Position numbers and translations under genes: made by a program. Below, piece after piece: positions 36,163 to 46,340 of a stretch of 64,000 bases of DNA. Origin of the DNA: Hamiltosporidium tvaerminnensis. Its lineage: Eukaryota > Microsporidia > Dubosqiidae. Position 1 is the stretch's first letter; each line of letters starts with the position of its first letter. Location of the stretch: positions 1,490,501 through 1,554,500 of the forward strand of contig JAKIMF020000001.1 in NCBI GenBank assembly GCA_022605425.2, given 5' to 3'. The notes under the pieces were generated by a model, which was given only the letters and a program-made list of their open reading frames with translations, was not told where the DNA came from and searched no databases.

Positions 36163-37779
36163 TTATTTTTTCTCGAACTTAAAAATTTTAGAAGAATCAG
36201 AATCTCGATTCTCGCCATAAGAATTCAAGGTCTGTTTGATATTAAAATCAAGAATATTACCAAGACCAACCATTATTTTAATTTCGCATGATGGTCTTTG
36301 AATTAGTAAATCGGTCATTTTTCTAGAAAATTCTTCTTCGTTTTTTACACCCAATATAGGCCATTCTTTACTAAAGGTTGGTGCCATCTGGAGTACTACA
36401 CCGTATAAATCATTTTCGAGTTGCTTTTTATCTTCGTATGGTTTCCTATTTCCATATCCCATATCTCCATTAGAAATAATATTTTCTTTCATATTATTAA
36501 AAAAACTTGGCATTGAACCACCAAACATACCTATTTTTGAATACCCCAATCCGACATCTGGTTGATATGAAAAGCTATCGCTATTAATTTCCCTGGCAGC
36601 AGCTCTTTCCATTTTATTTTTAAAAAAAGCAACAGAAAGTTTCTGGCCATCCAAGTAAATCTCATTACCCTTTTCCACCGCTATACTCGCTTCATCGGGA
36701 GTAGAATAACAAACGTATGCAAACTTGACACCATTTTCCACATTAAAATCCTTTCCCAAAGCAAAACTAACGATATTTCCAAATTTTTTAAAAACATCTT
36801 TCACCTCCAATTCTTCAAAACAGCTTGGAATATTTGTCACATATAAATTTCGCTTATAATTTTGACCTTCCAAACTCATTTTTGAAATGTAATTTCTCAT
36901 TTCCTCTTCACGTTCTTCTTTAAGTTGAGCGCGTTGAATATAAAATGGTTCCTGACATTTCACCGAATCATCTTCAGTTTCTGTAAAAACATATTTGTTA
37001 TGCAAATTTTTAATGGCTTCTAAAGCGCTGGAATTTTCAGAAAAATTTGCAAATGCAAATCCCTTCGGTTGTCCATTTTCTTTCAAAGGCATATAAAAAG
37101 ATGTAATCTCACCATATTGTGTAAGAATATTTGTCAAATCATTCTCTGTTATATTACTAGGAAAGTTTTTTATATAAACGTTTGTAAATTTATTTTCCAA
37201 AACATTTTTTCCAGAAACAACTTTATCTTTAGAAACATATTTTTCGATTTTTAATTTATTGCCTCTCATCAGACACTTATTGGCTAAATCTATAGCTTTT
37301 TTAGCAGAAGCTGGATCTTTAAATTGTATAAAACCAAATCCTTTGGATTTTCCTTTTGATGTCGTTGGAACCTTACAGCTCATTATATCTCCAAAGACTT
37401 TAAATGTATTATAAAGTAATTGACTGTCCACGCTATCTGGTAAATTTTTAACAATTATATTTTTACCAGCTACGGATTTAACCAAGGATTTATCATAATG
37501 CATTACACGCATTTTTTTACCGTGCAATTCCGTAAAATTCAATTCCATGACTGCATTGTCCGCATCTTCTTTTTTTAGATACGAAATATACGCGTAGCAT
37601 TTGGATGCGTGTGGATTGACAATATCAGTAGCGATATTGATCATCTTGATGCTGGTCACAGTTCCAACAGCAGAAAATATGCGATAAAGATCCGATTCAA
37701 GTGTTTTAGGTGAAAGGTCCCCAACGTATATCGGTGTGTTGGTAGGAACACCATCAGTTGATGCATTTTTTGTTTCCAT
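36163..37779 (-). CDS. PAB1: polyadenylate-binding protein (cytoplasmic PABP)
   Basis: The 538-residue protein binds mRNA poly(A) tails and links them to translation and decay factors. Four RRMs are visible: about 14-92 (IYVGDLSP ... CYAYISY), 105-180 (IIVKNLPD ... KGFGFIQF), 201-285 (VYIKNFPS ... KGFAFANF) and 313-395 (LYVTNIPS ... FAYVCY). A Pro/Gly-poor linker and a C-terminal MLLE-like (PABC) region at about 450-520 follow. The family is usually 570-640 residues, so only the linker is shortened. I start at the ATG at 37779 rather than an in-frame TTG three codons upstream. GGGCCC lies about 23 nt upstream. Confidence 0.93.
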   Translation of the reverse strand: METKNASTDGVPTNTPIYVGDLSPKTLESDLYRIFSAVGTVTSIKMINIATDIVNPHASKCYAYISYLKKEDADNAVMELNFTELHGKKMRVMHYDKSLVKSVAGKNIIVKNLPDSVDSQLLYNTFKVFGDIMSCKVPTTSKGKSKGFGFIQFKDPASAKKAIDLANKCLMRGNKLKIEKYVSKDKVVSGKNVLENKFTNVYIKNFPSNITENDLTNILTQYGEITSFYMPLKENGQPKGFAFANFSENSSALEAIKNLHNKYVFTETEDDSVKCQEPFYIQRAQLKEEREEEMRNYISKMSLEGQNYKRNLYVTNIPSCFEELEVKDVFKKFGNIVSFALGKDFNVENGVKFAYVCYSTPDEASIAVEKGNEIYLDGQKLSVAFFKNKMERAAAREINSDSFSYQPDVGLGYSKIGMFGGSMPSFFNNMKENIISNGDMGYGNRKPYEDKKQLENDLYGVVLQMAPTFSKEWPILGVKNEEEFSRKMTDLLIQRPSCEIKIMVGLGNILDFNIKQTLNSYGENRDSDSSKIFKFEKK

Positions 37780-37801
37780 TTCCTTCAACGTAATTTTACA
37801 A

Positions 37802-37807
37802 GGGCCC
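37802..37807 (-). promoter_or_regulatory. GGGCCC motif upstream of PABP
   Basis: C-triplet start-type motif, here within a palindromic GGGCCC about 23 nt from the ATG, further than in the other genes. Confidence 0.4.
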
Positions 37808-38797
37808 TTTACTTTATTTTATAAATAGAAAAAAAAAATAGAAAAACCAATTAAAATTTTTTATTTGAAAAAAATGTTTTAAAAATCGGTTTTTTAGATG
37901 TTTCAATTCTTAGAAGAATCAATATTTTAATTTTACGGAATTCATGTTTTTTTTTCTGACATTTTGTTTTAAATTTTGATTAGAGGAATTTGTATAAGAT
38001 GTTACAAAAGAAAATTCTACTTTTAAATACATGTTGGTGTTGTTATAAACTAACATGTATCTGAAATTAGAATTTTTATTTAAGGCTATAGTCTCTTATT
38101 TCATTTTTTTTCTTTTTTACCATTGAAAATGAAATATTTTAACGAAAAAATATTAAATCTTAAATTATTTATACAATGTTATGTCATAAAGTATGTTTTT
38201 TCCTTTCACATGTTGATGTTTGGAAGTTTTAGATTTATTTTAAATAAAAATAATCGTTGGATTTTAATTTTATATCTGTAAATGATACGCTGTTTTTTTC
38301 TCTCGAAAATACTCTAGACTGTATTTATTTGTAAAAAAAACACATCGAGACTATTCTACTCCTTTTTACGAATTCCAATGTTGAGTTTAACTATATTAAC
38401 GAATTTTTTACAGTAAATATTCTACATTAGAGTTTGAGATATTGTGAGATATTCTCGAAACCAAAGCTTTAAATGATAAAATAGCTATGTTTACCTGGAA
38501 ATAGTGTAAAATTCTAAGACGAAGTAATTCGTATCGGTTTTTTATTATAGAGTATGTTTTAAAATGGATAGCCAAGGAATCTACAGAGATATTTGATTGG
38601 TTTTTACGTCATAATAATATATTTATTCTTTTTATATGTTTATTTTTAAATCACTTTTTTGTTTTATTCATTACATTATTTTTTCTATCAAAAAAAATGA
38701 AAAACGAAGATCGCTAGACAATAGAAAAACTAGAAATATAAGTTTATTTTGGAATTTTTTGTAATTAAAATTTATTTTTTCAATTAAAATAAAATAT
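37808..38797. other. intergenic, nothing recognised
   Basis: Long A+T-rich spacer between the PABP 5' end and the p24 3' end. No frame or repeat worth calling. Confidence 0.4.
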
Positions 38798-39400
38798 TTA
38801 AATAAATTTTTTTCTTTTAAAAAAATTCTTAATTCTAATTGCATAAACAAATGAAGAACATAAAAATGCAAGGAGAGAAATATATATCGAAACAACGACG
38901 AAGTTTTCAAAATTTATAGAATATTCATTTAAACATTTCATAACTGTTTTGGTTTCTTTGGCTACATCGTGTAATTGATTTCTTAATTTTGATAACGTTT
39001 TTATTGCAGGATCGATACTCACATTTTTTGCGTTTATTTTATCAAATGTATCTTCAGACGTCTCATATGTAAATTCAATACGTGGTATAAAATCAGATGG
39101 TTTGTCTTTTGACTCATATTATGCATAATGTATAGATATTGTCAATCTGTCTGGATTATCAACACTAAATGAAAAATGAATTTCGTCATTAAATTTCATA
39201 TATGAATTGTTAAGTAGAAATTCATTTTTAATTTCGATGTATGCACTAAAAGAACCATATGTTTCTACCATAGATATGAAATATCCTCTGATTATAGAAT
39301 TTTTCTTAATGTTTACTTCCATTGCAATATCTCTTCTGTCTTCTTCAAACATATAAATTAGTGCGCTCGTATAATTCATCAAAAGAAAAAGAAATTGCAT
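38798..39400 (-). pseudogene. p24/emp24-family cargo receptor with one in-frame stop
   Basis: The 200-codon frame is interrupted only by TAA at 39119-39121, and both sides are in the same frame. N-terminal part: signal peptide from MQFLFLLMNYTSA, then a GOLD-like lumenal domain (ALIYMFEEDR, a VxxxSIIRGYFIS strand, DEIHFSFSVDN). C-terminal part: a heptad-like segment (LSKLRNQLHDVAKET), one TM helix, and the tail IKNFFKRKKFI. The FF plus dibasic tail is the classic COPII/COPI-binding signal of p24 proteins, which cycle cargo between ER and Golgi. Total length equals the family's usual 200. CCC two nt before the ATG at 39400 fixes the start. Either a young pseudogene, a sequencing error or readthrough. 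Confidence 0.75.
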
Positions 39401-39402
39401 CA

Positions 39403-39405
39403 GGG
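39403..39405 (-). promoter_or_regulatory. CCC start-site motif of the p24 gene
   Basis: Minus strand reads 'attCCCtgATG'. It selects the internal ATG over the longer upstream frame. Confidence 0.55.
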
Positions 39406-39944
39406 AATATAAAATTTGATGACGTTTTATATTAATTAAAACTAATGAATGAATGTTGATTCTTTTATTTAAACAATCAAAAGATTGAAACTCACAGAAA
39501 AATGCAGTTTTATGAAACATAGAGGACTGTATATAGTGTTCTGTGTAAGAAAAACAAGAACGGGAGAAATCTCCAAAAAAAAATATATGAATTAGATTAT
39601 TTATTACCTAAAATAGGAAAAAATACTTTGTTGTCAAAACGATTCCATTAGATATCAACTAGAGGTTTTCATGTCCTAGGTATAAATATAATTTTAAAAT
39701 TTTCACTCTTTCTCATTAATAAACTTATTATTGTTATATAAAGATTGATTCGTTTAATATATGTCAAGTATCTAGCAAATAAACCTTTGTTAAATTTTAA
39801 TTTTTTATTTGTAAAAAAATATAAAAAGGAAAAAATAAAATTACATTTCAAAGCTTAAAAAGTAGTTTATGAAATAGTTTATGAAATACTATTAATTAAT
39901 TTACATTTCTGTATGCTTTTTTATATCACGCTTGAAATATATAT
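39406..39944. other. intergenic, nothing recognised
   Basis: A+T-rich 5' flank of p24 leading into a LINE relic. Short frames here are low-complexity. Confidence 0.35.
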
Positions 39945-40825
39945 ATTAGAAAGGTAGTAAATTCTCGCAAAAATATATGTACAACGGAAAAGTACACTTT
40001 TTGGACTATACCGATGACATTGATATCATAACAAAAAAAGTAGACGCTTTTCGAGGTCATTTCAGCAAGATCGAACATGAAACACGAGAAGGATGTCTTT
40101 ATATAACTGCAAAAAACCAAATTACATGATGATTTCTAAAAATCACGAAAATGTTCCACTTTATTTTCAGGTAGATGGATACTGCTTTGAGAGCATAGTC
40201 TCTTTTAAATATATATGATGGCTTCTGACGAATATATATTGCGACAGAGCTGAAATAGAAGAGAGAATTATAGCAGAATAGATTTTATATTTTGGCTTAC
40301 AAGAAAACCTAAAATTACGACTTTTCAGCTGAGCAGCAAGAAAATAATATACAGGGTTGAGTTAAGACCCATAATGATGTGCGGCTGCGAACTTGTATAT
40401 TGAAGAAGCGTAATGGGGCGATATTTGGCATATGGGAACGAAAGACTCTACGATGAATATACGGACCAATAAGAAATCAGCAAAGAGAGAGGCGAATCGT
40501 AACAACAATAATACCAAAGCATAAATATTAAAATATATGTTTGGTAACCGAAGTTTGAAAAACTAGATTCTGGTGGCCGGGTTATCTTTAACGAATTCCG
40601 GAAAGCAGAGCATTTAAAAAATGTATTTGTTAAATCCCGAAGACCGAAAACATTTTGGCCGCCTTAAAACTAGATGGCTAGACGATGTTAAAAAATATCT
40701 GAGTAACCTTAGTATAGATAACTTGAAATGATTGGTGCTTAATCGTGACAGGTCGAAGTCATTAGTAAATGAGGCCAGGGCTCTTAATGGCCCGTAATAC
40801 CATTGAGTAAGTAACTAAGATAGTA
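39945..40825 (+). mobile_element. relic of an arthropod-type non-LTR retrotransposon
   Basis: From 39998 one frame reads FLDYTDDIDIITKK and continues in phase through an IEHETREGC-like helix, the canonical palm (YxDD box) of RTE/Jockey-like polymerases. Further on, in shifting frames, come VDGYCFESIVSFKYI, an LRPIMMCGCE segment (cf. IRPVLTYGSE), and a C-terminal block with GRLKTRWLDDV near 40657, ending 'gaggccagggctct-aatgg'. A 'gagtaagtaa' tail follows near 40805. Several stops and indels make it dead. This polymerase type is common in arthropods and clearly different from the RLE LINE. Confidence 0.7.
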
Positions 40826-40914
40826 AATTAATGAATTTATATAAAAATAGAAAACAAAATTCAGATTCGAAATATAGAAATCTAGAATAATGCTAGTTGT
40901 AGACATGATTCGTA

Positions 40915-41480
40915 TGAATGAGTAAAGAAAGAAATATAGAGCCAGGATTTCAAGCCATATTCTGTTATATGCAAGATACAAATGTATGCTTGGGTAGGAA
41001 AGTGAGTGTCACTATTATAGAAACACTAGGAAATCTGTGAAGTATTTGGCAAATTAATGTCGAAACCCATTTGAGCAATTCTATACTAGGCCGAAAAAAT
41101 TGAATAAATCGTTGTCTGTATCCACTTCTTCTATAAATATGAGTGAAGATTTCAAATCGAACTAGAAATTATTCCTGCGTGAGAACTCTTAAGAATAGAT
41201 ATGCAGAAATCAGTGTAGACACTATGAAAAAACTTGATCAAAAAATTAAAAATAATAAACCGACTATATATATTGCCTAGTAATTTAATTGGAGATAGAA
41301 ATACTTAGAATGATTCACTGCAAAATTTCTTAGGGAAGAGATAAAGATCTTCGAATTATTAGCCAATAAACAGGTCTTATTTATAAATTTAGTGTAGAGA
41401 TAATCTCTTATGTGATTACATGTGAAAGTGTGCAACTAAATACCTGTTACTTTGGATCAAAAGATTCAAATATCAGCAAT
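40915..41480 (+). mobile_element. RLE LINE 3' fragment
   Basis: It aligns to copy A about 7860-8400: 'ggttaaagaaagggaatatta' near the start, 'ttctg-tatat-caagata-aaatgtat-c-tggg', then the RLE 'aataataaaccgactatatatatt' and 'tttatgtgatta'. The base at the copy A TGA reads TGT. It directly follows the arthropod-type relic, so one inserted next to or into the other. Confidence 0.7.
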
Positions 41481-42012
41481 AATTACGCTTAAGTTTGATC
41501 AAAAATCCATAGAATGCTGTAAGAGCCTTTCAGATTCATTGGCAAAGAGTTTGTCTTAAAAATCACTACTCTTTGTAAGCTGGATAGGACATAAATGATC
41601 CAGATCATGGAACTGACAACCATAGTAAATTAATATCCTTTATATCTACTCAGCTTTAGAGAAAAGGTTTTAATCAAACAAATATCAAATTTAACCTACA
41701 CAGATGAACATAGAAGTCAACATAAATCAAATAATTCATTCAAAAGTTATAAAAGGAATCAATTACAGTGGAAAATACAATTTAAATGAGTCAAAAATAG
41801 AATTAAAGAACCAAAAACGAGAAAATCGATAACCAAATATTAGATAAAGCTTGATATAAATATAGAAATCAAGTTTATTAGTATTAAATTCATACAAACT
41901 TTTTATTATATTGATTAGTCGTAGAATATATATAAAAGAAATACTTAATTTGTTGGCATTTCGTATAAAAAATAGTTTAAAAATATGAATATAAAATATT
42001 AATCAAAACATT
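41481..42012. other. intergenic, nothing recognised
   Basis: A+T-rich spacer before the 3' end of the RhoGAP gene. Confidence 0.4.
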
Positions 42013-42876
42013 TTATGGAATAATGTTACAATACTTTTTTGCTTTCATAAGTCTAACCAATGACACAGTTTCAAAATCCAATTCCAATATAAGTTCTAAA
42101 AATTTATGTTGAGCAGACACAACCTCATAATTAGTTAACGAATCAGACGGAAACAAAGTTGGTGGAAAAATAGTCAAAATATTTTTCATCGTCATTAGAT
42201 TTATTTCTTTTTTATTATCTATTTCTCTAAATAATGCGTACATTTCTAAAAGCAATTTTCTATAATCGTCTGTAAGTGAAAAAGGAAAGACTTCTTTTAC
42301 TAGAAGAAATAAAGATGAGTTTTCACAACTTTTCACTGCTTTTACAAGTGTTCTACATATTCCAAGTGGAATGATACCATCAAGAACTATTCTTATATAT
42401 GCTTTGAGTATTGAAGCATTTGTATGTATATCATACAACGAAATATCATATTTTTCGCCCTTTTCTAATAATTTCGGTACAGAAGTATAGAAAACAACAT
42501 TTCCAGGTACACGAAAAATCCCTTTTTGGTTTACTCCATACATTTTTAAATATTCAATTATTTCATAAACAAACGGATTTATTTTCTTTTTGGAATAAAA
42601 ATCTTCATATTTTTGCTTATTAAACACGTTTTTGAAATAGCCTAATATTTTACAGACTGTGGAATCAGAATTCAATTTTTTTAAAACATTGTAGGAATAT
42701 AAATTTAAACACCTGCGTTCTTCTCTTGTCAACTCTCCATATTTAAGAAAAAATTTATTTGTAATTTTACTATCATTTTGTGTATTTCTTTTATGAACCG
42801 TACAACAAGAACTTTTACAACTATTAAAAGTACCTGTTTCAGAAACTAAATCGTTATTAAAATTATCTGTATGCAT
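42013..42876 (-). CDS. RhoGAP-domain protein
   Basis: The 287-residue protein is expected to stimulate GTP hydrolysis by a Rho-type GTPase, acting on actin and cell polarity. The RhoGAP domain spans about 98-280. It opens with NPFVYEIIEYLK and the arginine-finger loop GIFRVPG (Arg122), followed by LEKGEKYDISLYDIHTNASILKAYIR and a C-terminal helix containing LTIFPPTLF, equivalent to the usual NLAxxFGPxLL. The N-terminal 45 residues are Asn/Ser/Cys-rich and low-complexity. CCCC abuts the ATG directly. With the DH-PH-GAP protein at 49.6 kb, this gives two Rho regulators in one window. Confidence 0.9.
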   Translation of the reverse strand: MHTDNFNNDLVSETGTFNSCKSSCCTVHKRNTQNDSKITNKFFLKYGELTREERRCLNLYSYNVLKKLNSDSTVCKILGYFKNVFNKQKYEDFYSKKKINPFVYEIIEYLKMYGVNQKGIFRVPGNVVFYTSVPKLLEKGEKYDISLYDIHTNASILKAYIRIVLDGIIPLGICRTLVKAVKSCENSSLFLLVKEVFPFSLTDDYRKLLLEMYALFREIDNKKEINLMTMKNILTIFPPTLFPSDSLTNYEVVSAQHKFLELILELDFETVSLVRLMKAKKYCNIIP

Positions 42877-42880
42877 GGGG
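42877..42880 (-). promoter_or_regulatory. CCCC start-site motif of RhoGAP
   Basis: Minus strand reads 'acaCCCCATG'. Confidence 0.6.
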
Positions 42881-43197
42881 TGTAATGTTTGTAATTTTAA
42901 TCAAAACGTAGGAATTTAATTACAGTCATGTAAGCTATATAGGAAATTAAATTTTTTTTAGAATTCATTACAGAATTACAAATATCTAATAATTATAACT
43001 ATAATGTTCATATTATATACATTTATGTAAATACACAGTGCTACAAATAACCATAATATTTTTATTTATAGAAAGATGATTTTTTTATGTTTGGATTTCT
43101 ATTCCAGTCTACTACAGCTTTAAAAACTTTTAAAAGCATATTTTAAAACCAATTTCATATTATTGTTCTTTTTAAAAATTTATTTTATCTATTTTTA
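42881..43197. other. intergenic, nothing recognised
   Basis: A+T-rich spacer between the RhoGAP 5' end and the tandem LINE ends. Confidence 0.4.
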
Positions 43198-43425
43198 TTT
43201 CATATTATATTGTTCTTCCAATAACATAAATGAAGAGTCGTATTTAGAAGAAGAGACAATAGTGGTTAAAGAGGTAGAAGAAAATATATAAAAATGGTAA
43301 AAATATTTTAACCCAGAATTTTATTTCATATTATATTGTTCCTTGGCAAAAAAGAGGTAGAAGAAAATATATAAAAATGATAAAAATATTTTAACTCAAA
43401 ATTTTATTCAATAAATTGTTCCTTG
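43198..43425 (+). mobile_element. two tandem truncated LINE 3' ends
   Basis: Unit 1 (about 43219-43325) matches the last 105 bp of copy A ('cataaatgaagagtc...cccagaattttat'). Unit 2 (about 43350-43410) holds only the last 60 bp ('gaggtagaagaaaatatata...aaaattttatt'). Each is bordered by a similar flank: 'tttcatattatattgttc' before unit 1 and between the units, and 'attgttccttggcaaaaaa' after each unit. Repeated flanks around truncated ends suggest successive insertions into, or duplication of, one target. Confidence 0.7.
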
Positions 43426-43690
43426 GCAAAAAAATAGAGGATCCTTAAAAAAATACAAAAAAATTTAAATCATAATATTTACAAAGATGAATTATGCAAG
43501 AATTGTGTTTATTTATTTCTTATTCCTTGCAGTTCTTTGTAAAATACTTAACATAATTTAAAATCTTTACTTAAAAAACGTTAAAAAAACCAAACAAACT
43601 ATTTACCAAACTCCCTGTACATTTAAATTTTATAAAAATTGCATTTTATGGGTAAAATATTGTTTTCTTTTTTAATAACCATAAATAAAA

Positions 43691-43693
43691 CCC
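43691..43693 (+). promoter_or_regulatory. CCC start-site motif of the J-protein gene
   Basis: 'aaaaCCCtatATG'; CCC lies 3 nt before the ATG. Confidence 0.6.
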
Positions 43694-43696
43694 TAT

Positions 43697-44395
43697 ATGA
43701 ATAGCAAGGCAGAAAAATACAAAAATCTTGCTACAACTTGTTTGTCAAAAAAAGATTATAAAGGATATAAAACAAATCTAAAATATGTATATGACATAAC
43801 ACAAAATGAAGATGACAAGATAATGTTGGAAAAAGCTGTAAAAATGTATCAAATATATTTAGATATTCAAGAATTTTTGAAAATAGATCAAAAAGATTAT
43901 TATGCTGTACTTGGATTAGAAAGCAAAGCGACACATGATGAAATAAGAAAAGCATATAAAAAATTGGCATTGAAATATCATCCAAATATTACCAAGCTAC
44001 AGGAGTCTAATGAAGTTTTTGGTCGAATACAAATGGCATATACTACATTGAAAGATGAAAAAACCAGAAGAGATTATGATTTTAGCCGAATCTATAGTAG
44101 AAACACTACATATAATGGATCGGAAAGAATAACACCAGAACATTCTTTCGCATCTGGATTTCATAGTACAACTCCAAACCCATACGGTTACCCTTCGTTT
44201 CATAGTTTTTCGTCTACTGGATTTATTAGTCCTAATGAATATGATTTTTATAGAGCATTTTATCAAATGACAAATGGACCTACATTTTCAACCTTTCATA
44301 GACCAAGAAGAAATAATACACAGCCTATTCAGCAAAATGATTTTAAGGTTATAATTTTTATCATTATTATATTTCTCTTTTTGATTTTTGGATAA
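43697..44395 (+). CDS. tail-anchored J-domain (Hsp40) protein, HPD motif altered to HPN
   Basis: The 232-residue protein has a TPR-like helical N-terminus (about 1-60), a J domain at about 66-130 (DYYAVLGL ... RKAYKKLALKYHPN ... GRIQMAYTTLKDEKTRRDYD), a Ser/Thr/Pro/Tyr-rich linker and a C-terminal hydrophobic helix (214-231) with no lumenal tail. This layout resembles the DNAJB12/14 and Hlj1 type, anchored in the ER with the J domain in the cytosol. J proteins stimulate Hsp70 ATPase through HPD; here residues 95-97 are His-Pro-Asn, one base from HPD. The rest of helices II and III is intact. Either Hsp70 activation is weakened or the partner has adapted. Confidence 0.87.
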   Translation: MNSKAEKYKNLATTCLSKKDYKGYKTNLKYVYDITQNEDDKIMLEKAVKMYQIYLDIQEFLKIDQKDYYAVLGLESKATHDEIRKAYKKLALKYHPNITKLQESNEVFGRIQMAYTTLKDEKTRRDYDFSRIYSRNTTYNGSERITPEHSFASGFHSTTPNPYGYPSFHSFSSTGFISPNEYDFYRAFYQMTNGPTFSTFHRPRRNNTQPIQQNDFKVIIFIIIIFLFLIFG

Positions 44396-45515
44396 TTCCT
44401 AGAATTTGTATTAAAATTAAAATATTTAAGAATTTTTTTAGTATTTACCTTCTTAAAATATGGTAGAAGTATATATTTTAATAAAATCAAATATTTTTTT
44501 CTTTGTCTAGATTTAGAAATATTTCATTAATTATTAATTTAATTTATGACTGTAATATTGTTTGTATTTTTAAGAGTAAATTTTATAAGTTTAATTCTTT
44601 TTTTGTCTAATACTCTGATATTATTATTACTATGGTTGATCAGTTAGGTAAGTAACTGCTTTTAGTTATAAAAATAGTTTATGCTGTCTGGTTTTTTATT
44701 TAATCAATATTTATTTGGTTGTTTTTCTACAACAGAGATTTATTATCTTGTATATTATGTTTTAATTTTCTATTCGATATTAGTGTGTATGTGTTATAAA
44801 ATTAGTTTCAGGTATTTTCACAATTCTTTGTAATATATTTTGCTTGTTCAAATTAATTAATATCTTTGGAATGTAACTAATATGACTAAAATTTAGTTAA
44901 GTATGAGCGAGATTTCAAATATAACCTTTAATTTAAAATAATCCGCTCTAAATAAAAAAATTGATTTGTTCTAACTGCCTAAAAAATATAAGAAAATCAA
45001 AGACCATTTCTAAGCAAAAACATATATTTTGATTCAATAATATGTTATATAAACCACATTAAATGACAGATTTCTAAAGGAAATATTAGAGGCATTTTCT
45101 TTCTAAATATTAACTTTTATAGTATTTATTGCTCTAAAATTATTTTACAGAAAGGTTTTATCCAAAAAATGCTGAATATATTTTATATTTAGGGTTTAAT
45201 AGCATTTTTATAAGTAATCTTGTTTATTTTAAGAATTCGGTTTTCGAACAAATATATTTTGTTTGCTTCGTTTGATAAAACAAGTTCACATAATTTTTAT
45301 ATCGGCTTGAATTCTTTACAGGTATTTTGTTGATTAATTAAAAAATGATAAAATTAGATATTTGATAAATCTTTTATGTTTTATTTTCATATTTTAAATA
45401 AGACTCGAAATTTTATTTGAAGATTAAAATTTTTTGTTAAAAAAATACAGGGAAAGTAAATCGATTTTGTAGTCTTCGGAAATTATGATCATAAAATGTG
45501 TCATAATTAAATCGA
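44396..45515. other. intergenic, nothing recognised
   Basis: A+T-rich. I found no coherent frame up to the broken gene that follows. Confidence 0.4.
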
Positions 45516-46340
45516 TCAGTCTTTTTTACGCAGATAATCTTGCGTTCTAAACTTTCTTTCATTGCTTAATCTTATATGAATTGCTAACATCTCGTATTCA
45601 TATTCACAGAATGTTTTGTATTCGTCTAATATTATTTTTTTTGCTTCTTTAACCACTGGTTTATAATTTTATTTCCTGGATTTATGATAGATGTTATTTC
45701 TATACTTTCTTAACGTTTCAATTTTTTTTAGAGCAACAATATTAAGAGCTAAATTTAGATTTAACTTTACCTGTTTTTTTAATATAAATTTAAAATTTTA
45801 ACCAATTCACAAGCTGGTTTATCATCCGTTTTTTTCTTAATCAATAAGAAAATCCATTCAGTTTTAACTTTTTGGTTGGCATCATAAGTCAATTTCGAGT
45901 ATTTGTACGTTGTTTTTAGGAATCGAAATTTTTATTCTTGTTTTTTGATAATAATGACTGGTTTTAACATTTGGTTTTTTAAAACAGACTGTGATTATAA
46001 GAGGATTTTCAAAGCTTCTACATTTTAATAAATTTCTTCATATTTTTTTTCATTTCAACCACATTCAGTACATCTTCACATGCATAATATAAAATAATAT
46101 TATATAATCTTGCAAATAAACAATTAATAGTTTGATTTACCTTGAATTAATATCTTTTTGAAAAATATAATATTGTTCTTTTCTGTTTTTATATAATTGA
46201 AGATATAGTAACTCGTAAAATCACTTTTTTTTTCGCAGAGCAATGTACAATTTTTAACTCTAGAGATACAATTGTTTAAAAATGCTAGGATAATGAGTAT
46301 GATACAACAGAAAGTAAAAAGAAAGAGTGAATAAAATCAT
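45516..46340 (-). pseudogene. broken gene for a secreted-type protein of about 270 residues
   Basis: Successive frames on the minus strand read as one protein with no counterpart in the window. An ATG at 46338-46340 opens a hydrophobic segment (MILFTLSF...CIILIILAFLNN). Then come NCTLLCEKKSDFTSYY, INCLFARLYNIILYYACEDV, SHYYQKTRIKISIPKNNVQI, a KVKTEWIFLLIKKKTDD segment, LNIVALKKIETLRKYR and finally AKKIILDEYKTFCEYEYEML before a TGA at 45516-45518. At least five frame changes and one in-frame TAA near 45668 break it. The lysine-rich, aromatic composition is like that of the living genes. The hydrophobic start suggests a signal peptide. I do not recognise the family. Confidence 0.5.
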
